The notes: a model not told the origin generated them from the letters alone. A stretch of DNA of 64,000 nucleotides from Aestuariibacter sp. GS-14 (GCF_006494365.1 NZ_VHIP01000004.1:124001-188000); one strand, 5' to 3'. Positions 36,268 to 46,021 are shown, counted from the first letter of the stretch. Program-made: numbers and translations.

Positions 36268-36990
36268 ATGGGTCAGGAAACGTCAAAAATATTGGTTGTC
36301 GACGACGACATGCGTTTACGCAGTCTGTTGGAACGCTATTTAGTAGAACAGGGATTTCAGGTTCGCACGGCGGCCAATTCAGAGCAGATGGATCGTCTGT
36401 TAGAGCGTGAAAACTTCCACCTGATGGTACTGGATCTCATGCTGCCAGGCGAAGATGGCTTGTCGATTTGCCGACGCTTACGTCAGGCCGAAAGCAAAAT
36501 GCCTATTATCATGCTGACCGCCAAAGGCGACGAAGTAGACCGCATAATTGGTCTTGAAATGGGTGCCGATGACTACCTGCCAAAACCGTTTAATCCACGC
36601 GAGTTACTGGCAAGAGCGCGCGCAGTGTTACGCCGTCAAACTGTAGAAGCGCCCGGCGCACCGTCGATGGAAGAACAAATTGTGGTATTTGGCGATTACC
36701 GGTTAAACCTGGCTACCCGGGAAATGACCGCCAGCGGCAAACCATTATCGTTAACCAGCGGTGAATTTGCTGTTTTGAAATCGCTGGTAACGCACCCTCG
36801 GGAGCCTTTGTCGCGCGATAAGCTTATGAACCTGGCACGTGGCCGCGATTACAGCGCGCTCGAACGCAGCATAGATGTACAGGTGTCACGCCTGCGCCGC
36901 ATGCTGGAAAAAGATCCCGCCAGCCCTCGCTACATTCAAACTGTGTGGGGTCTGGGCTACGTGTTTGTGCCCGACGGCGAAGCGGTATAA
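36268..36990 (+). CDS. ompR: Osmolarity response regulator OmpR
   Basis: OmpR is the DNA-binding partner of EnvZ and controls porins and other genes. The ATG at 36268 (AGGGG 6 bases upstream) gives 240 residues starting [18 protein letters not shown], close to the E. coli protein; the TTG at 36235 and ATG at 36250 are less likely. The phospho-acceptor is D56 in [12 protein letters not shown], with conserved Thr and KPF. The winged-helix domain has [10 protein letters not shown] and [11 protein letters not shown], ending [12 protein letters not shown]. The envZ start lies 10 bases after the stop. Confidence 0.97.
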   Translation: MGQETSKILVVDDDMRLRSLLERYLVEQGFQVRTAANSEQMDRLLERENFHLMVLDLMLPGEDGLSICRRLRQAESKMPIIMLTAKGDEVDRIIGLEMGADDYLPKPFNPRELLARARAVLRRQTVEAPGAPSMEEQIVVFGDYRLNLATREMTASGKPLSLTSGEFAVLKSLVTHPREPLSRDKLMNLARGRDYSALERSIDVQVSRLRRMLEKDPASPRYIQTVWGLGYVFVPDGEAV

Positions 36991-37000
36991 GCAGCAATCT

Positions 37001-38341
37001 GTGAGACTACTCCCTAAAAGTGCCTTTGGGCAAACGGTTATGTTGATAGGCGTGCTACTGCTTATCAACCAGGTAGTCTCATACCTGTCGGTAACGCTTT
37101 ATTTTATTCGCCCCAGTTATGAGCAAATTAACAGCCTGATCGCCACTCAGGCTGCTACACTCAAAGTCCAGCGTGACTGGATAGACGATCCGAATTTTTC
37201 AGACGCGTTAACCACCAGCACCGGTATTGCGTTTTTCAGCCAGGAAGCCGCCCAGAAAAACGAGTTAAACCAGGCCACCTTTTATAAATTCATGTCGGAT
37301 CAGGTAAGTCAGCAACTCGGCGAAAAGGCCGAGGTTCGCATAAGCGCGCCATTACTTACCGAGCAAGACACCCCTTATTACGTATGGCTTAACATTGAAA
37401 CCTTGCCTGACATGTGGATCCGCATGCCAGTGTACGGGCTTAGCGATGCCAATATCTTTCCGCTTACCCTGTATTTACTGCTGATTGGTATATTGAGCGT
37501 AGGCGGCGGCTGGCTATTTGTGCTGCGCTTGAACCGCCCGCTTAGCGCCCTGCAGCGCGCTGCAATTAAAGTAGGCCGTGGGCAGTTTCCTCCGCCATTG
37601 GCGGAAGAAGGCAGTAGTGAAATGATTCAGGTTACCCGCGCATTCAACCGTATGAATCAGGGTATCAAGCAGTTAGAACACGATCGCATGGTAATGACGG
37701 CCGGTATTTCCCATGATTTGCGCACCCCACTCACGCGTATTCGGCTGGCAACAGAAATGCTGCCAGACGATCAGGAGTGGATAAAAGAAGGCATTGTCAG
37801 CGACATTGAAGACATGAACGCCATTATTGATCAGTTTATAGAATATGCCCGTCAGGAACAGCAGGAAAAACAAGAGAACCTGAACCTGAATGCGCTTATT
37901 AACGAACTGGTGCACAATCGCCAGGCCAATGCATCGAGCCAGGCCGACGGACAGGAAGCCAGACACATACATACCGAACTCAATCCCTTGCCGCCAATAC
38001 CACTGCGAAAAGTGGCCGTAAAGCGGGTTATCGAAAACCTTATCGAGAACGCCTTTCGCTACGGCAGCAATAAAATTGAAGTAACCAGCTACTTCGATGA
38101 AAAACATCATCGTGTGGTTTGCGCCGTTCGCGACTTCGGACAGGGTATTCCGGAAGACAACCTGGAAGCCATGTTCAGACCCTTTTCTCAGGGCGATACC
38201 GCCCGAGGCTCAGGTGGCTCTGGGCTTGGCTTGGCAATCACCAAGCGCATTATTGAAATGCACGGTGGCCAGGTTAGCTTAAGAAACCATCCACACGTAG
38301 GGTTAATAGCCGAATTCTGGCTGCCCAGTGAAGGTTTGTAG
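37001..38341 (+). CDS. envZ: Osmosensor histidine kinase EnvZ
   Basis: EnvZ phosphorylates and dephosphorylates OmpR. The frame is open inside ompR, but the GTG at 37001 aligns with the E. coli start and gives 446 residues. The order is: membrane helix about 10-35, periplasmic domain about 36-150, second helix about 152-176, HAMP, then the H box [20 protein letters not shown] with H238, N box [19 protein letters not shown], and GGSGLGLAI. It is coupled to ompR. Confidence 0.96.
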   Translation: MRLLPKSAFGQTVMLIGVLLLINQVVSYLSVTLYFIRPSYEQINSLIATQAATLKVQRDWIDDPNFSDALTTSTGIAFFSQEAAQKNELNQATFYKFMSDQVSQQLGEKAEVRISAPLLTEQDTPYYVWLNIETLPDMWIRMPVYGLSDANIFPLTLYLLLIGILSVGGGWLFVLRLNRPLSALQRAAIKVGRGQFPPPLAEEGSSEMIQVTRAFNRMNQGIKQLEHDRMVMTAGISHDLRTPLTRIRLATEMLPDDQEWIKEGIVSDIEDMNAIIDQFIEYARQEQQEKQENLNLNALINELVHNRQANASSQADGQEARHIHTELNPLPPIPLRKVAVKRVIENLIENAFRYGSNKIEVTSYFDEKHHRVVCAVRDFGQGIPEDNLEAMFRPFSQGDTARGSGGSGLGLAITKRIIEMHGGQVSLRNHPHVGLIAEFWLPSEGL

Positions 38342-38436
38342 GCAGGATTCAGTTTCCCTACTAACCATTGCTAAAGCCTGCAATCTTTCCAATGTAATTT
38401 GCCTCCCGGGCTTCAAATGCGTTTGGTGGCTAACGT

Positions 38437-38514
38437 TGTGCAAACGAACAATGTTTGTTAAGGCAAACAATTTCACATGAATCAGAACTATTTTGTTTGC
38501 CAAAGTAAACAAAA
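38437..38514. promoter_or_regulatory. Cluster of palindromes, possible operator array
   Basis: Half-sites of the type GTTTG/CAAAC recur. TGTTTG-N6-CAAACA lies at 38452-38469 and TTTTGTTT-N8-AAACAAAA at 38491-38514. GGCAAACAA (38462-38470) and TTGTTTGCC (38493-38501) are a perfect 9-bp inverted pair with 22 bases between them. This layout looks like repeated binding sites for a dimeric regulator. No gene starts close by in an obvious orientation. Confidence 0.4.
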
Positions 38515-38761
38515 TCATTCAAAACAGTAAGCCAGTGTTTTCTGGGGCGCTGCGCTCACTCTGCTTTTCATAAGTAATCCCTTTCATACTGAACAAACAT
38601 CACAAGTCAGGCGTGCCGGATCAGTTTGACGCAAATAAACGCCAGTTCATTTTATGTTAGGCAAATTATTGGCCGGAGCTTGCATTGGGATAAGCATTAG
38701 CGTTATTGAATAGGATTGATAAAGCTGCAAGGGATATGGTTATCTGCCCTCAAAGCAATAA

Positions 38762-38782
38762 TCCACCTTCATAGAAGGTGGA
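38762..38782 (-). terminator. Hairpin terminating the leftward PKD lipoprotein gene
   Basis: TCCACCTTC and GAAGGTGGA form a perfect 9-bp stem with loop ATA. On the minus strand it is followed by a moderately T-rich ATTATTGCTTT. It lies 57 bases past the stop. Confidence 0.6.
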
Positions 38783-38839
38783 GAAAAGCGGACACAAAAG
38801 TGATCGAAAAATTTGATATTCATTCAGTCAGGTTGAAAG

Positions 38840-40720
38840 TTAATTCGTCCACGCGTTTTCATAGCGGTAATGCCAGGTATGATTGTCTAATTCTTCAACT
38901 TCTATAGAGAATTCGATATCTGCACGCTCGCCGTATGTTCGATTAAATCCATAGGTAAACTCGACCGTTTCACCGGCATGAATGATTTGTCCGTCATAAA
39001 GGCCATGAAAAAATGCCGTAGTAACACCGTTTTTATCTACCGCGGAGATCCTGATTACATAATCTCTACCTGTTGCGGTTAAGTTATAAGGTGCTTCTAA
39101 AATGAATTCATCACCTTCCTCGACATAACCTGAAAGCCCATAACTATAGCCCGAAAATGGCCAGGCATATTGAGCTCTTTGTTCACCATTATCCGCCTGT
39201 TCCATCCACCAAATTGTAATTGATTGCGTTACCGCCGACACCAAAATATTGTCCGTTGCGGATAAAATACCATCACTTACCGTAACAGATACAACGTAGT
39301 CACCCTCGACATCAGCAATAAACGTTGGGGAAGATGTATTAGCATTTATCAGGACAGGATAAACATTTTCAGGAAAGCTAACAAATTCCCATTTAAACGT
39401 TAACGAGTCGCCATTCTCATCGTAACTGGCACCAGCATCTAAAAGAACAGTATCGCCTGGCTGAACAGTTTGATCATTTCCGGCTTGCGCAACGGGGGCA
39501 ATATTATCCACATACGCTGTAAATTGAACTTCCACGATCTCGCTAGATAAGACTCCGTCAGAAACAGCAAGTGTCACACGATATGTACCTTCAATATCGA
39601 CAGATAAGCCAGGAGATACCGAGGTGGAGTCAGACAATACCGCTGAACTGCCGTCTGGTGCATACAGCACCCAACTGAACAAAATTGAGGAATTTTCAGG
39701 GTCGTAACTTGAGCTTCCATTCAGCTCAACGAATGTACCTACTTCGACGTCGTGCACAACTGAAATTATCGCGACCGGGGGCAGATTGGCAGTATCCACC
39801 AAAATCGTCACTGAATCGGTGTGCGTGAGTCCTCCCGTATCTTTTACAGTTAGCCATGCGATATAAGTTCCACTAACGTCTGGTACAAATGTCACTGCTG
39901 CTGAGTTAGGCGCATTAATTTCAGCCTTGCTATTGATTGGCGTTTCCAGTGTCCATTGATAACTGATGACATCACCATCTGGATCGTATGAGTCAGAACC
40001 ATTCACATTCACGCCAGAGCCCAAAATGATGTTTTGGTCATCACCAGCTTCTGCAACAGGAGGGCGATTGTCATCTTCAACGATAATGACAATTAAGTCA
40101 GAGCTTGTTCCACCGTTATTATCGGTGACGACAAGCGTGACCTCATACTGTCCTGTCATATCGGGTGTAAATGAAAACGTAGAGCTATTAACGGCATAAA
40201 CATGGGTATCACCATCGGGCGATGCTACCGACCATTGATAGGTCACAATTTCACCATCTTCATCATAGGAGGCGCTACCATTTATCTCTACCTCGGCTCC
40301 GATAACGGCAGTGACATCGTTACTCCCAATCGCTACCGGGAGTTCATTAACATTGATGATGGTTACAGCAATATCTTTTGAAGCACTTCTGCCATGCTCA
40401 TCGGTTGCAACCAACCGAATAACCGTTTCTTCATCTGCCTGAACCTCTGGTGCAGTAATGGATAGATTAGCGCCCGATACATTCTCAAGTGCAAGACTGA
40501 CGCCAGAAACCTGTGACCAGGCCAAAGTCAGGCTATCGCCATCTGGATCAGAAATCGTGGTTTGCAAATTTTGTGTGCTGAGTTCGTTTATCGTCAGGCT
40601 ATCTAACGCATCGATGACTGGGGCATTATTCACCACTGATTCTTCGGGGTTGCTTTTACTTCCCCCTCCGCAGCCCGATAAAAGTAAAAGAGTGAGAACA
40701 CAAATAATCGAATATTTCAT
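38840..40720 (-). CDS. PKD-repeat lipoprotein
   Basis: The ATG at 40720 starts a lipoprotein signal (lipobox LLSGC, Cys16, then a GGGSKSN spacer), giving 626 residues. After it come a cadherin-like unit (about 30-120) and four PKD-like repeats, each opening with PVA and holding a GSxSYDxxGD or similar motif. They run to about residue 505. The last 120 residues are different: SITIWWMEQADNGEQRAQYAW, then a beta-rich region with many Tyr, Gly and acidic residues, and no family I recognise. PKD repeats are spacers and binding modules on cell surfaces, so the C-terminal domain is probably the displayed part. The base composition is more AT-rich than in the neighbours. Confidence 0.85.
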   Translation of the reverse strand: MKYSIICVLTLLLLSGCGGGSKSNPEESVVNNAPVIDALDSLTINELSTQNLQTTISDPDGDSLTLAWSQVSGVSLALENVSGANLSITAPEVQADEETVIRLVATDEHGRSASKDIAVTIINVNELPVAIGSNDVTAVIGAEVEINGSASYDEDGEIVTYQWSVASPDGDTHVYAVNSSTFSFTPDMTGQYEVTLVVTDNNGGTSSDLIVIIVEDDNRPPVAEAGDDQNIILGSGVNVNGSDSYDPDGDVISYQWTLETPINSKAEINAPNSAAVTFVPDVSGTYIAWLTVKDTGGLTHTDSVTILVDTANLPPVAIISVVHDVEVGTFVELNGSSSYDPENSSILFSWVLYAPDGSSAVLSDSTSVSPGLSVDIEGTYRVTLAVSDGVLSSEIVEVQFTAYVDNIAPVAQAGNDQTVQPGDTVLLDAGASYDENGDSLTFKWEFVSFPENVYPVLINANTSSPTFIADVEGDYVVSVTVSDGILSATDNILVSAVTQSITIWWMEQADNGEQRAQYAWPFSGYSYGLSGYVEEGDEFILEAPYNLTATGRDYVIRISAVDKNGVTTAFFHGLYDGQIIHAGETVEFTYGFNRTYGERADIEFSIEVEELDNHTWHYRYENAWTN

Positions 40721-40814
40721 AGAATGCCTACTACAAGTGTAATTCCAATAACTACGGTCTACCGTTTTGCGATTTGAACCACAGTTCAATGAAGTCTGTG
40801 TCGACTTCGTTCCA

Positions 40815-41666
40815 TCAAAAAATCAGCTGATAAAGTAAAAGTGCGCCAAACACGACAATCACTTTGCCGGTGAGATTGGCTTTAAACACCGTTGCGGTAT
40901 ACCCAAACAGATAAACAAACAGGTTCTTTATTACCTCATATACACCATCAAAGCCGGAACTGGCCTGTTTGGTATCTGCGGCTGACTTTACCTTCGCAAC
41001 ACCGGACTTCATTGATGTCACCGAGTTGTTGGCATCATGCTGCGTAAGGGCAATTTTGATTTCTGCAATATGCAAATTCAGGGTATTGAGGTATTTAACA
41101 ACGCCATTGGCACTGTGACTCAGCATTGCTTCTGCACGTTGTTTTGCCACTTGCGAATCAACTGGTGGCGCAGTGGTTGCGTCTTCACGATTTTTCGATT
41201 TCAACAACAAACTGACCAGCAACATCAGGTATCCAGCCACCAACAAGTAAGCCCCAATGCCAACAAACTTTATGAGTTTGTGCCATCCTCTCGTTTTGGA
41301 AAGGTCAATACCCATCATCTCTAACGAGCTAGCAATTTCGGATGTTTCGTCAAATGCATCAGCCATGTGCAGGCCATAGCTAATTAGGAAAAAAGCCGCA
41401 ATAGCTTTGGCTGCCAGCGGCAAGACGCCTGTAGCAGCAGCGCCAATCCCTATGACTAAACAAAACAGCAGCATTACCGTTTGTCCGCCCGACATTGAAT
41501 CGGCAACACTTACCGTTTCTGTAACGCCCAAACTGCTGAGTTCAAAAATGGGAAGGAAATGCCCCAGTGCAAAACAAATAAATGCTGCAACCGTGAATTT
41601 ATTCAGCAGTTTGAATGCTACTTGTGGATTTTCACTGTCAGGTGTAATGACTTTTTCTTGTTCCAT
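40815..41666 (-). CDS. Hypothetical inner-membrane protein with long soluble segment
   Basis: The 283-residue protein has three or four hydrophobic helices in the first 165 residues (about 28-46, 63-100, 135-157). A hydrophilic helical stretch (165-245, rich in Ala, Lys and Ser) follows, and then one or two hydrophobic helices (about 250-283). I recognise no family. A GGAGA lies about 8 bases before the ATG. It is 26 bases after the small periplasmic-protein gene on the same strand, and 95 bases before the PKD lipoprotein, so the three could be one operon running left from the sigma factor. Confidence 0.75.
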   Translation of the reverse strand: MEQEKVITPDSENPQVAFKLLNKFTVAAFICFALGHFLPIFELSSLGVTETVSVADSMSGGQTVMLLFCLVIGIGAAATGVLPLAAKAIAAFFLISYGLHMADAFDETSEIASSLEMMGIDLSKTRGWHKLIKFVGIGAYLLVAGYLMLLVSLLLKSKNREDATTAPPVDSQVAKQRAEAMLSHSANGVVKYLNTLNLHIAEIKIALTQHDANNSVTSMKSGVAKVKSAADTKQASSGFDGVYEVIKNLFVYLFGYTATVFKANLTGKVIVVFGALLLYQLIF

Positions 41667-41691
41667 GTAATTTTCTCCATCTAATCCGTTA

Positions 41692-42132
41692 TTAACCTTT
41701 AGTCACAGCAGCACAGGTACTGCCGTCGATCGCGACTTTGGGTTTGAAGAGTTCAAAATTAGTAGGTTTACTGCTATCTACGTCAACTGCGTTGATCACG
41801 ATAGACATGCTGAGTCCGCACTTGGTTGTGACCCCCACAGCATAGGTACCGGCAGACGATGCAAGAATGATTGCACTGTTTTTATCCACCTTACTGCTAA
41901 CATGTGGGCTGTCTTCTTCGACCAGATTGATTAAGTCTCCCCCATAGAGTGATACAACCATTGCCCCTTTGATCGGCATGGTGACATTAAAAACCGTCGA
42001 CTTTGATTGCTCTACGGAAATCAGTGCTGAGGGAGCTGACTTAATTGCCAGTACACTGGCGTCTTGCTCAGCATAAGCAGACAAAGTAGTAAGAGCGGCT
42101 ATTGGTAACGCTAATAAGTAACGTTTAAACAT
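41692..42132 (-). CDS. Small periplasmic protein of unknown family
   Basis: The 146-residue precursor has a signal peptide (about 1-21, ending SAYAE). The mature part is beta-rich, with two cysteines (TTKCGLSM and STCAAVTKG) that probably form a disulfide. AAGGAAG lies 4 bases before the ATG. I know no family. It is the first gene of the leftward set and is divergent from the ECF sigma gene with 279 bases between the starts, so it is a natural candidate for a target of that sigma factor. Confidence 0.75.
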   Translation of the reverse strand: MFKRYLLALPIAALTTLSAYAEQDASVLAIKSAPSALISVEQSKSTVFNVTMPIKGAMVVSLYGGDLINLVEEDSPHVSSKVDKNSAIILASSAGTYAVGVTTKCGLSMSIVINAVDVDSSKPTNFELFKPKVAIDGSTCAAVTKG

Positions 42133-42411
42133 CTAACTTCCTTCACTAAACGAATTGATCACTTCCCCACAACACTTTTCATTCTGATAAAGCAAAAGCA
42201 GAGCGTCTTTTTACCCACAGACGAAGAAATTACGCACAGCGCAATAACTGTCACAGATACGCAATGTAAGAAATTTACCGTAAAATTTTGTTTAACAATG
42301 TGCGCAGGCAGCAACTTCCCTCCACTAAAGTATGAACAAACTACCATTCAAAAACGTTGCAACACCTTGTAAAGCAGAGTATTTTTGATAAAAAGGAATG
42401 GGGCATTGGAA

Positions 42412-43023
42412 ATGGATGTAACTGAATTACTATCCCAGTGGAAACGTAACGACCAGCAAGCAAATCAGCAACTCTATAGTTTCTGCTATGCGCATTTTAA
42501 GCAGGTTGCGCATAAAGTGCGCCAGAAGCACTTTCTCAAAACCCGGGAATCTGAAAATCAGGATGAATTCCGCACAATAAATGAAGCCCTGCATAACACC
42601 ACATCATTGGTTCACGATGCGTATATCAGATTGGTGCAAAGCGGCCATGTAGATACGTCAACTAAGGCTGCATTCTTCAAAAACTTTGCCAATGTGGTGT
42701 ACAGCATTTTAATAGATCACACCCGCAAAACCTTGTCGCAAAAGCGCACACCACAAACGCTACAACCGAATATGACGCTGCCTGATACCGCACAGCTTGA
42801 AAGGATAATAGATGTGCATAATCACATGGACAAACTTCAGACCAGCTATGAACGTCAAATATCCATCTTTCAGCTTAAATACGCCTGCGGGCTCGATGTG
42901 GCTGAAATTTCAGATATTTTTGCCGTGTCAAAATCGTCGGTAGAAAAAGATCTTAGCTTTGTAAAACGTAAGCTCTCGCAGTCGCTTGGCGATACGGCAC
43001 CGGCTATGCGAACCGTTGCATGA
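42412..43023 (+). CDS. ECF-type sigma factor without the acidic 2.2 motif (EcfP-like)
   Basis: From the ATG at 42412 the protein has 203 residues; TTG codons at 42385 and 42406 are alternatives. It has a sigma-2 region (LLSQWKRNDQQANQQLYSFCY ... LVHDAYIRL, FFKNFANVVYSILIDHTRK) and a sigma-4 helix-turn-helix (YACGLDVAEISDIFAVSKSSVEKDLSFVKRKL). It resembles the family called TIGR02999 (ECF43). In ordinary ECF factors the stretch before LVQ is acidic (DAED); here it is NTTS, with Thr63 and Thr64. In EcfP of Vibrio parahaemolyticus, Thr63 in this place is phosphorylated by the kinase PknT to turn the factor on. A Ser/Thr kinase gene follows 71 bases downstream, so the same logic is likely. Confidence 0.85.
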   Translation: MDVTELLSQWKRNDQQANQQLYSFCYAHFKQVAHKVRQKHFLKTRESENQDEFRTINEALHNTTSLVHDAYIRLVQSGHVDTSTKAAFFKNFANVVYSILIDHTRKTLSQKRTPQTLQPNMTLPDTAQLERIIDVHNHMDKLQTSYERQISIFQLKYACGLDVAEISDIFAVSKSSVEKDLSFVKRKLSQSLGDTAPAMRTVA

Positions 43024-43094
43024 ATATTTCGCTAATTTGTTAACAAGGTTAGTCCGTTTTCAATCGCGAATTGTAGTTAAGGTAGTTATTCGCT

Positions 43095-45800
43095 ATGCCA
43101 GACAATTTTACCGCCCTGTTTGAAGCGGGCTTTAATCAGCTTGCCCGCCCCGAGATAGCACCGGGACAGCTTTTCGGCCCTTTTAAAGTTGTTAAATCTA
43201 TTGGCCATGGCGGCATGGGCTCAGTGTATCTTGCCGAGCGCGCCGATAACGAATATCACCAACAGGTGGCGATTAAAATTTTTCCAGCTTTATTTGCCCA
43301 TCAACAAAATGGCAGGTCTCTCAATAGCGAAGCTCAGGCGCTGGCCAGCTTAAGCCACCCCAATATTGTGCCTGTGCTGGATGCCGGACGCACCGACGAC
43401 AACCTGATGTATATTGTGATGCGACTGGTTGAAGGCCTGCCGTTAAACGAATGGTTACAGCAGCAAGCACTCACCGTTGAGCAAAAACTCAAGTTATTGT
43501 TACCAGTATTAGATGCCCTGCAACATGCTCACAGTCACCAGATACTGCATGCGGATATTAAGCCGCAGAATATTTTAGTCGATGAAGAGAGTGTGCCTTA
43601 TCTGGTGGACTTTGGTATAGCTCATTTATTGGGGCAGGATCATGGCCCTGTTGTTGGCCAGTATGCAGCTGCCTATTCCGATAAGTTTGCCAGCCCGGAA
43701 CAGCTTGCCGGCGAACGGTTGACCACAGCAACAGACATCTTCAGCGCGGGAAAGCTAATCAGCGCAGTGGTTACACACAACACACCAACCAACGCAATCC
43801 CCAGAGCCTTACAATGTATTATTGATACTGCTACCCACCCAGAACCGGGCAAACGCTATCTGACTGTGCATGCCCTGCAAACCGATGTTGAACGCTTTCT
43901 TGCCCATCAGCCCGTGTCGGTATTACCCGATTTGTCCTACCGCAGCAAATTGTGGCTCTACCGGCAGCGATACAAAGTGGCCTCCGCCACCATTACGGCA
44001 GTGTTATTGGGCCTTACCGCAATCAGCCAATACAACGCCAGCAATACCGCCAAACAGTCCGAAAACGCGCTGGCTGTGGTACAACACCTGCTTGGCAACG
44101 TGGATAGAGTTAACAACAGCGAGGTCGAGCGCCAGCGCGATATTTTAAGCACCTCGGAAAAAATCAATATTGATGCGCTATCACCCGAACAGGCTGCACC
44201 TGTCATACTCGCTCAGGCCGAGGCCTATCAGATCCTCGGGGATTACAAATCGGCAGTTGAACGCGCTGAACGTTTGCGCCAGATAACCGAAGGCAAGACG
44301 AGCTTGATACCCTATTACACCGTTGCCCTGCGCTTTTTAGCCGAAGAAGACATGGTGAACAATGACTATTATGCCGCCATCGATAAAGTCAACGTCATCA
44401 TTGATCTACTCAAAGCACAAAAAGCACTTACCTCCCCTGTGTATGAAAAGCTGCTTATTTGGATAAGATCGGTAGGATGGTCAGTACTTCTTCAAGCGAA
44501 ATACCGCATCCTACAGTGTTTAGAAGAAGTGTACGTTGTAACTGATAACAATCAGGATTTCACGTACCTGAAAAAAATTATCGAAAGTGAATATGCACTA
44601 AGCAAACAAACAAGCATTACTAAAGACGACATACAAGACATACTTTATTCTTATTCGCCTAAATGGCCGCTTCAACTGCAAATAATGGCGTTAAAAACGC
44701 TCACTTCGTTGGCAAACAACGATGACAACGAAGCTGCAAAAACCAGTTTGGCAACACATTTAAACCAACTGGAACTGGCCTTAGGCGCAGGCCACCCTGC
44801 TATTTTAGAGTTAAAATTTCGGCATCTAAGTGGGTTAATATTTGACGCAAAGAAGCGATATACCGCACTACTTGAACTGTTAGAAACCGCGGATGCAAAC
44901 AATGAAGTTAATCTTGAAAAAAAGTTACAATTATACAAGTTAGATTATCTCTTAAACGAAAATTTGGCCCTACTTGTGCGAGAGAACGCTACTCTAAACA
45001 ACTACCTCGAATCGCTTACAGAATTTGATACAGGTTTCTCATTGCAATTTATAACTTATCTATTAACTGAATTCGATAAGGAAGAACTAGCATTTCATGC
45101 TATGCAAGCGCAAATCCATTTCGCTAAGAAGTTAGGGCTTTATTGGGGTGAAAAATTTTATAGCTATTTTTATTGTGCCTATATCAATGAATACCATCCG
45201 CCAACAAGTAAAAGCGGCTGGGAAGCTACGTGCAAACGAGCGGAAGCCTTATATATGGCAACCAACAACGAAACTAATTTTTGGATTAATCGAATCAAAA
45301 TAATGTATGCCGAGGGCTTAATTGTGCTGCGAGACGAAAGAGCTGAGGGTGTTTTTGAACAGCTTACAGCTTTCTTTGACAAAGAAAATGTCAACAAAAG
45401 TGACCGCTATTACCGCGTTGGCGCTCACCTCTACTTATGGAAAAACGAGTTGGATAAAGCCGAAGGTTTTTTAAATGCCATAGACGAGAGCACATTACCC
45501 TACTGGAGTTATGGCGATTTTGTGTATCTCAAAGCAACACTGTTATTTAAGCAGGGTAACACAGCGCAAGCGGTTGCCAAACTGGATGCAGCCAACGAGC
45601 GATTATGCCGCAAGTTTACCCACGATGACTACCGCATGAGGCGCATACGTCAATTACGGGCAGACATGCAGCTAAACCCTGTAGACACCTGCCCCGACGC
45701 GGTTAGCTGGCAGGACCTTGACCCTAATGGTGAAATAGAAGCCAACATCCTCCGCTATATAAAGAAGATGGAAAACTTTCAGCCAGCGGTGCTTCATTAG
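43095..45800 (+). CDS. Membrane Ser/Thr protein kinase with long C-terminal helical region (PknT-like)
   Basis: The 901 residues begin with a kinase domain (about 27-275): glycine loop IGHGGMGSVY, ATP-binding K61, HADIKPQN at 152-159 (Ala instead of Arg in the HRD position), metal-binding DFG at 172-174 and SPE at 200-202. A single membrane helix follows at about 296-313. The rest, about 590 residues outside the cytoplasm, is helical with TPR-like pairs (PVILAQAEAYQILGDYKSAVERAERL) and could be the sensor. It carries many AT-rich codons compared with the kinase part. The kinase probably phosphorylates the sigma factor encoded just upstream. The activating signal is unknown. Confidence 0.88.
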   Translation: MPDNFTALFEAGFNQLARPEIAPGQLFGPFKVVKSIGHGGMGSVYLAERADNEYHQQVAIKIFPALFAHQQNGRSLNSEAQALASLSHPNIVPVLDAGRTDDNLMYIVMRLVEGLPLNEWLQQQALTVEQKLKLLLPVLDALQHAHSHQILHADIKPQNILVDEESVPYLVDFGIAHLLGQDHGPVVGQYAAAYSDKFASPEQLAGERLTTATDIFSAGKLISAVVTHNTPTNAIPRALQCIIDTATHPEPGKRYLTVHALQTDVERFLAHQPVSVLPDLSYRSKLWLYRQRYKVASATITAVLLGLTAISQYNASNTAKQSENALAVVQHLLGNVDRVNNSEVERQRDILSTSEKINIDALSPEQAAPVILAQAEAYQILGDYKSAVERAERLRQITEGKTSLIPYYTVALRFLAEEDMVNNDYYAAIDKVNVIIDLLKAQKALTSPVYEKLLIWIRSVGWSVLLQAKYRILQCLEEVYVVTDNNQDFTYLKKIIESEYALSKQTSITKDDIQDILYSYSPKWPLQLQIMALKTLTSLANNDDNEAAKTSLATHLNQLELALGAGHPAILELKFRHLSGLIFDAKKRYTALLELLETADANNEVNLEKKLQLYKLDYLLNENLALLVRENATLNNYLESLTEFDTGFSLQFITYLLTEFDKEELAFHAMQAQIHFAKKLGLYWGEKFYSYFYCAYINEYHPPTSKSGWEATCKRAEALYMATNNETNFWINRIKIMYAEGLIVLRDERAEGVFEQLTAFFDKENVNKSDRYYRVGAHLYLWKNELDKAEGFLNAIDESTLPYWSYGDFVYLKATLLFKQGNTAQAVAKLDAANERLCRKFTHDDYRMRRIRQLRADMQLNPVDTCPDAVSWQDLDPNGEIEANILRYIKKMENFQPAVLH

Positions 45801-45945
45801 CAACCCTAATGCCAACCAGTCTTGCGGTCTAAGATTGTCAAACTCCAGACGACCGCAAAGACAATAGCAATAAAGCACAACAATCGCTGAATAAACCATT
45901 GCCTTGTTTTGCCTTCCAGCAGTAGCAGCTGAATTTTATTCGCAT

Positions 45946-45976
45946 AAAAAAGCCCGCTTACTCGCGCAAACGGGCT
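45946..45976 (-). terminator. Terminator of pckA
   Basis: On the minus strand GCCCG and CGGGC close a hairpin of about 6 bp with an internal loop, followed by six T. It lies 46 bases past the pckA stop. A separate 8-bp stem (TTGCGGTC at 45822, GACCGCAA at 45851) just after the kinase gene has no T tract. Confidence 0.8.
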
Positions 45977-46021
45977 AATTTATCACTTTGAGGACGTGAT
46001 AAAAATCGGAAAGCCTATGGC

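Larger units (their letters stand above)
38342..38839. other. Intergenic region after envZ
   Basis: I see no gene in these 498 bases. They contain a group of GTTTG/CAAAC palindromes (38421-38514), a purine-rich stretch, and a leftward hairpin at 38762. The small open frame at 38716-38907 runs into the lipoprotein gene on the other strand and has no family features. Confidence 0.6.

Noticed and set aside
36875-37000. N-terminal extension of the EnvZ frame into ompR.
   Set aside because: It overlaps the ompR coding region, has no similarity to EnvZ, and the GTG at 37001 aligns with the known start.
42398-42421. A 7-codon frame (ATG GGG CAT ... TAA) overlapping the sigma factor start, possibly a leader peptide.
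   Set aside because: The purine-rich site lies directly against the ATG with no spacing, so translation is unlikely.
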